Shown here: positions 61,401-64,000 of the stretch, piece after piece
Layout of the letters: every line of letters starts with the position of its first letter
How positions within the stretch are numbered: the first letter of the stretch is position 1
Source: Trichobilharzia regenti
Lineage: Eukaryota; Platyhelminthes; Trematoda; Strigeidida; Schistosomatidae
Assembly (NCBI GenBank): GCA_944472135.2
Contig: OX235268.1
Location: 7,942,589 to 8,006,588 of the forward strand
Direction of reading: 5' to 3'
Length of the DNA stretch: 64,000 bases
Notes under the pieces: model-generated
Seen by the model: the letters and a program-made list of their open reading frames with translations, nothing else
Database searches by the model: none
Told to the model about the DNA's origin: nothing
Position numbers and translations under genes: made by a program

Positions 61401-62160
61401 CCGTGCAGTGACATCACACCCCTCATGCAGTTGTTTGAATTTAACCTGAATAGGGGGTTGGGTGATATACAAGTGATCATTTTGGGAGAAGATGAACGTT
61501 GATGGGCAGTCATGGTGTCGCTTGAAAATGATTGAAAAGAAAAGAATGAGACTTGCAACTTAAAGGAATAATGATAATGAATGCACCTTATTCCTTGAAT
61601 GAGATGATTTCATTTCTGAGAATTTGGTATGCCTCATAGAACTCGTTAACAACTGATGTCAAATAAGAATAGCTGTTTGGAAGCAGCAAATCAAGGTATC
61701 TCCACGGTGTAAGGCAACAGAATGTTCGGTGATGTCAGTTTGAGGAATTCCAGTAGAATGGATCCATGACAGCAGAATGTGAAGCCAGTAACCCACTCAA
61801 TTTAACGTTTCGTAAGTGTTGTATAGCCAAACAGATTGATTGGATTTTCAAATAGTTATTTGCTCTCCCACTATGGATTCTCCATACATTTTTGGTTGGA
61901 AAATGACGGTGCCCTTTACTTTTTATCGATCAAATTCACAGTGAGATACTGAGTAAATGAGCATCCAAAACAGGAATGAGGGATCTTTTGTAAGATATTC
62001 TGATCGGATTTCAATGAATATTAGTTCTCAAACTTTGGAAACTGTTCTGGTTAGTCTCATAGAGTACACTGTTTTCATAATTTGGTGAAGGACATGTGCC
62101 AATAGTAATCAGTTACATTGTGTCCATTTCTTCCAATAATGTTTGCGCACTTTACTGCGA
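61401..62160. other. No recognisable feature
   Basis: No motif or repeat recognised. Confidence 0.5.
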
Positions 62161-62164
62161 ATTC

Positions 62165-62335
62165 AAATATATCTAAATCCAATGGCTACTGAATCATGTC
62201 CTAATATCTAAATCACCTAACTGCTCGCCGTGTAAGCAAGAAGCCCTGGGTTCATTCTGATGATGAGCCTAAAAGTAGGAAGAAACAGCTGACCAGTTCT
62301 CTGTAGTGATCCTCAGTGATCCTCTTACTGTTTCT
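62165..62335 (+). repeat. Retrozyme relic
   Basis: TAACTGCTCGCCGTGTAAGC and CCCTGGGTTCATTCTGATGA, then GAAGAAACAGCTGACCAGTT. The tRNA-like part has lost box B and the cleavage triplet reads GAC. Confidence 0.65.
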
Positions 62336-62680
62336 ACTTCGTGAATGAACTTGAAATATAAATGTCAATGTACATTAACGTGTACCCTGTGAGTGATGGT
62401 GTCCCCACTGAGAATCGAAACAATTGCTCATTGTTTACAACACCAGAGTTACCCGTTGGACAACACAGGCCAAGAGACCCAAGTCCTATGCGATTCGCAT
62501 CTCTTATCATTCGTTCCTTATACGTTTTGACTTTCGAGTTGACTGACTGGATCGAATTGTCCAGCCTTGGTTGTTATATCTGCTCCAAATACAATGGCTT
62601 TGACAATTTCTGACGGTTAACTTGATGTTATTTCGGGGATTCTGACCAAACATCTTAATTCTCTAACAAACCGACTTCAA
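62336..62680. other. No recognisable feature
   Basis: Contains one 83-aa ORF without recognised content. Confidence 0.4.
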
Positions 62681-62850
62681 CAAGAGTTCAATGAAAACCA
62701 AGTAGTACTGGACAGCTGTTTTATCCCGTCCTCGTGCTTTTTAGTGATGTTCACCCATGACCACATCAGAGATCAAATCGGGAACTTTTGGTTACGGTAT
62801 AAATTTCGTTGACTATTTAACTAATCGGGCCAAAATACAATGACCATAAT
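62681..62850 (-). repeat. Retrozyme relic
   Basis: Plus-strand text AGTAGTACTGGACAGCTGTT is the reverse of a retrozyme cleavage region, followed by a much altered core and a decayed tRNA-like part. Confidence 0.6.
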
Positions 62851-63290
62851 CTAGAGAAAATAAATGGATCTCACCTCACCCTAGAGTTAACTGATTTTAA
62901 CCTTCGTCTTCAGCCACCTAATTTTAGTTCAAGTTTACTACAATGTCCATTCCGTCAGCCTAATATCCATTTCGCAAATCTGACTGAACTGAATCTTTAA
63001 GTGTCAGGTCAGATTTCATTGGTTCCGAGTTATATTGTGAATTCATTTCAGTTCGAGAACTACCGAAAAACAGTGAGTATCGAATATGTAATTATTTTAC
63101 CATAAATCGAACTAAAAGCACACAAAATACGAGGATATTAAGTTGACTGTTCAGCCACTGCAGAGGAAGAAACGGCCCACGGTTTCTAACTTCTACTTTT
63201 TTTTGGTGTTTATCGTCACTGCCAGTCGATGTTATCGACAACCATTTGTCGTCATATGCAGCTTTTTGGACGCTAGTACTTACGAATTCC
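62851..63290. other. No recognisable feature
   Basis: Nothing recognised. Confidence 0.45.
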
Positions 63291-63294
63291 CAAG

Positions 63295-63480
63295 AGAACT
63301 GCAAGTCACTCAGCGGTAAGGACTCTCGTCGACCATGCACATGGTCCGGGGTTCGATCTCCTACCTACGTACACCTGATATCTATGGTCGGCCTGCAAAA
63401 TTTGGGCTACCGATATCACATGCTGAAAATTCCATACTTTTACCAAAAAAGTACTGCGTGGAATAAAGCTGTGATAAAAT
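63295..63480 (+). repeat. tRNA-headed SINE, family C, copy 5
   Basis: Head AGCGGTAAGGACTCTCGTCG, box B GGGGTTCGATCTCC, body CGGCCTGCAAAATTTGGGCT, end GCGTGGAATAAAGCTGTGAT with an A-rich tail. Unlike the other four copies it is on the plus strand. Confidence 0.85.
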
Positions 63481-63524
63481 AAACATGACTTAAGACTAAA
63501 CACGGTGTCCAAATAACGCATCTA

Positions 63525-63968
63525 ATGCAAAGCTACCTGAGACTGAACTTTCAGTTAGGTTGGCTCGACGGGAACGCCTCTGACTTCATTTTAAATGCTG
63601 AGGATGATATCACTTCCTCTGAGGTCGCAGTTACAACTTATCAGTTAGTGCCAGTATGCAAAAAACCAGGATGTAGAGATAAAAACGATGATTTTAAACA
63701 CTTTAGGAGAGAAGTGAGAAACCGATATTCTTTTGTTTCAGAACACTTTGTATATCACTTGTTCGATACAAATCTTTATTTCGTTCACCTATACAATTTT
63801 CAACATCTGAGAAAATATTTTACGCGGGAAATGATAGTTGTACTCGAGCTCGTAGATCGCGCTGTATATTTCTCTGTAGCCGCTTGGTTGCCATTGCTTT
63901 TGTTTGTTGAGCCTGACAGAAACCTAGTATACTCCCGTAACGAAGACAGTTTCGAAAACCTTGCTTAA
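63525..63968 (+). CDS. Unrecognised 147-aa ORF
   Basis: An uninterrupted 444-bp frame, longer than most random ORFs here and less AT-rich than its surroundings. It begins MQSYLRLNFQLGWLDGNASD and has a mixed, protein-like composition, with an acidic patch (NAEDDITSSE), a Cys-containing CKKPGCRDKN, an aromatic-rich middle and a hydrophobic segment VYFSVAAWLPLLLFV near residues 113-127. I recognise no family. It could be an exon, a retroelement ORF piece or chance. Confidence 0.3.
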   Translation: MQSYLRLNFQLGWLDGNASDFILNAEDDITSSEVAVTTYQLVPVCKKPGCRDKNDDFKHFRREVRNRYSFVSEHFVYHLFDTNLYFVHLYNFQHLRKYFTREMIVVLELVDRAVYFSVAAWLPLLLFVEPDRNLVYSRNEDSFENLA

Positions 63969-63974
63969 AGGTGC

Positions 63975-64000
63975 GTTGGTGTCACAGCGGTAGAATGCTG
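63975..64000 (+). repeat. Possible start of a tRNA-headed SINE, cut by the window edge
   Basis: GTTGGTGTCACAGCGGTAGA resembles the box-A head of the SINE-C/SINE-D group. Confidence 0.4.

Overview
This 64 kb window looks like repeat-dense DNA from a digenean fluke, most probably a schistosome. Three things point there: hammerhead-ribozyme repeats of the schistosome Sm-alpha type, SR2-like RTE retrotransposons, and CR1-clade and Penelope-like elements (PLEs) packed into AT-rich DNA. I recognise no intact host gene, no rRNA and no functional tRNA. Nearly every readable protein fragment is a decayed retroelement. Assignments to clades come from motif recognition, not from a search.

Layout. 0-5.2 kb: PLE pieces of lineage C in opposing orientations, RTE endonuclease and RT scraps, an Sm-alpha-like hammerhead and a retrozyme insertion. 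6.1-6.9 kb: a palindrome of unidentified origin. 7.1-10.6 kb: RTE and PLE-B fragments. 10.8-11.9 kb: a tRNA-Lys-like relic and two tRNA-headed SINEs. 13.1-17.0 kb: a large PLE-D inverted repeat that received a tandem retrozyme dimer and a solo LTR, flanked by more retrozyme copies. 17.4-19.9 kb: the best preserved PLE RT/GIY-YIG ORF (PLE-A) next to a PLE-C end. 20.6-24.7 kb: a retrozyme dimer and a nearly complete but broken CR1-clade element. 25-32.8 kb: retrozyme, PLE-A and RTE copies. 33.6-37.3 kb: an inverted SINE pair, a Ty3/gypsy gag remnant and the one stretch that could be host-derived coding DNA. 37.5-46.7 kb: PLE-A and PLE-B nested copies and retrozymes. 47.6-53.4 kb: RTE scraps, a retrozyme, and a PLE-E copy split by an RTE insertion with a clean target-site duplication. 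53.4-60.8 kb: PLE N-terminal ORF split by a SINE, head-to-head PLE 5' ends, and a locally duplicated unit carrying retrozymes. 60.9-64 kb: RTE scraps, decayed retrozymes, a SINE and an unrecognised ORF.

How the parts fit. PLEs supply RT plus a GIY-YIG endonuclease, and the RTE and CR1 elements supply RT plus an APE-like endonuclease. The non-autonomous passengers are (1) ~400-bp retrozyme-like repeats with a tRNA-like Pol III box pair followed by a type I hammerhead, found as monomers and as direct dimers with a 399-402 bp period, and (2) tRNA-headed SINEs, one of which shares the 3' end of the RTE element. Several insertions have target-site duplications, and three have an empty-site paralogue or duplicated arm inside this same window. 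A recurrent configuration is 5'-to-5' head-to-head inversion, as expected from twin priming or template switching during target-primed reverse transcription.

Labels used below: PLE-A to PLE-E are lineages I separated by their GIY-YIG or RT text; SINE-C and SINE-D share a tRNA-like head but have different bodies; retrozyme A has a hammerhead core with the normal U4, and retrozyme B carries U4 to C.
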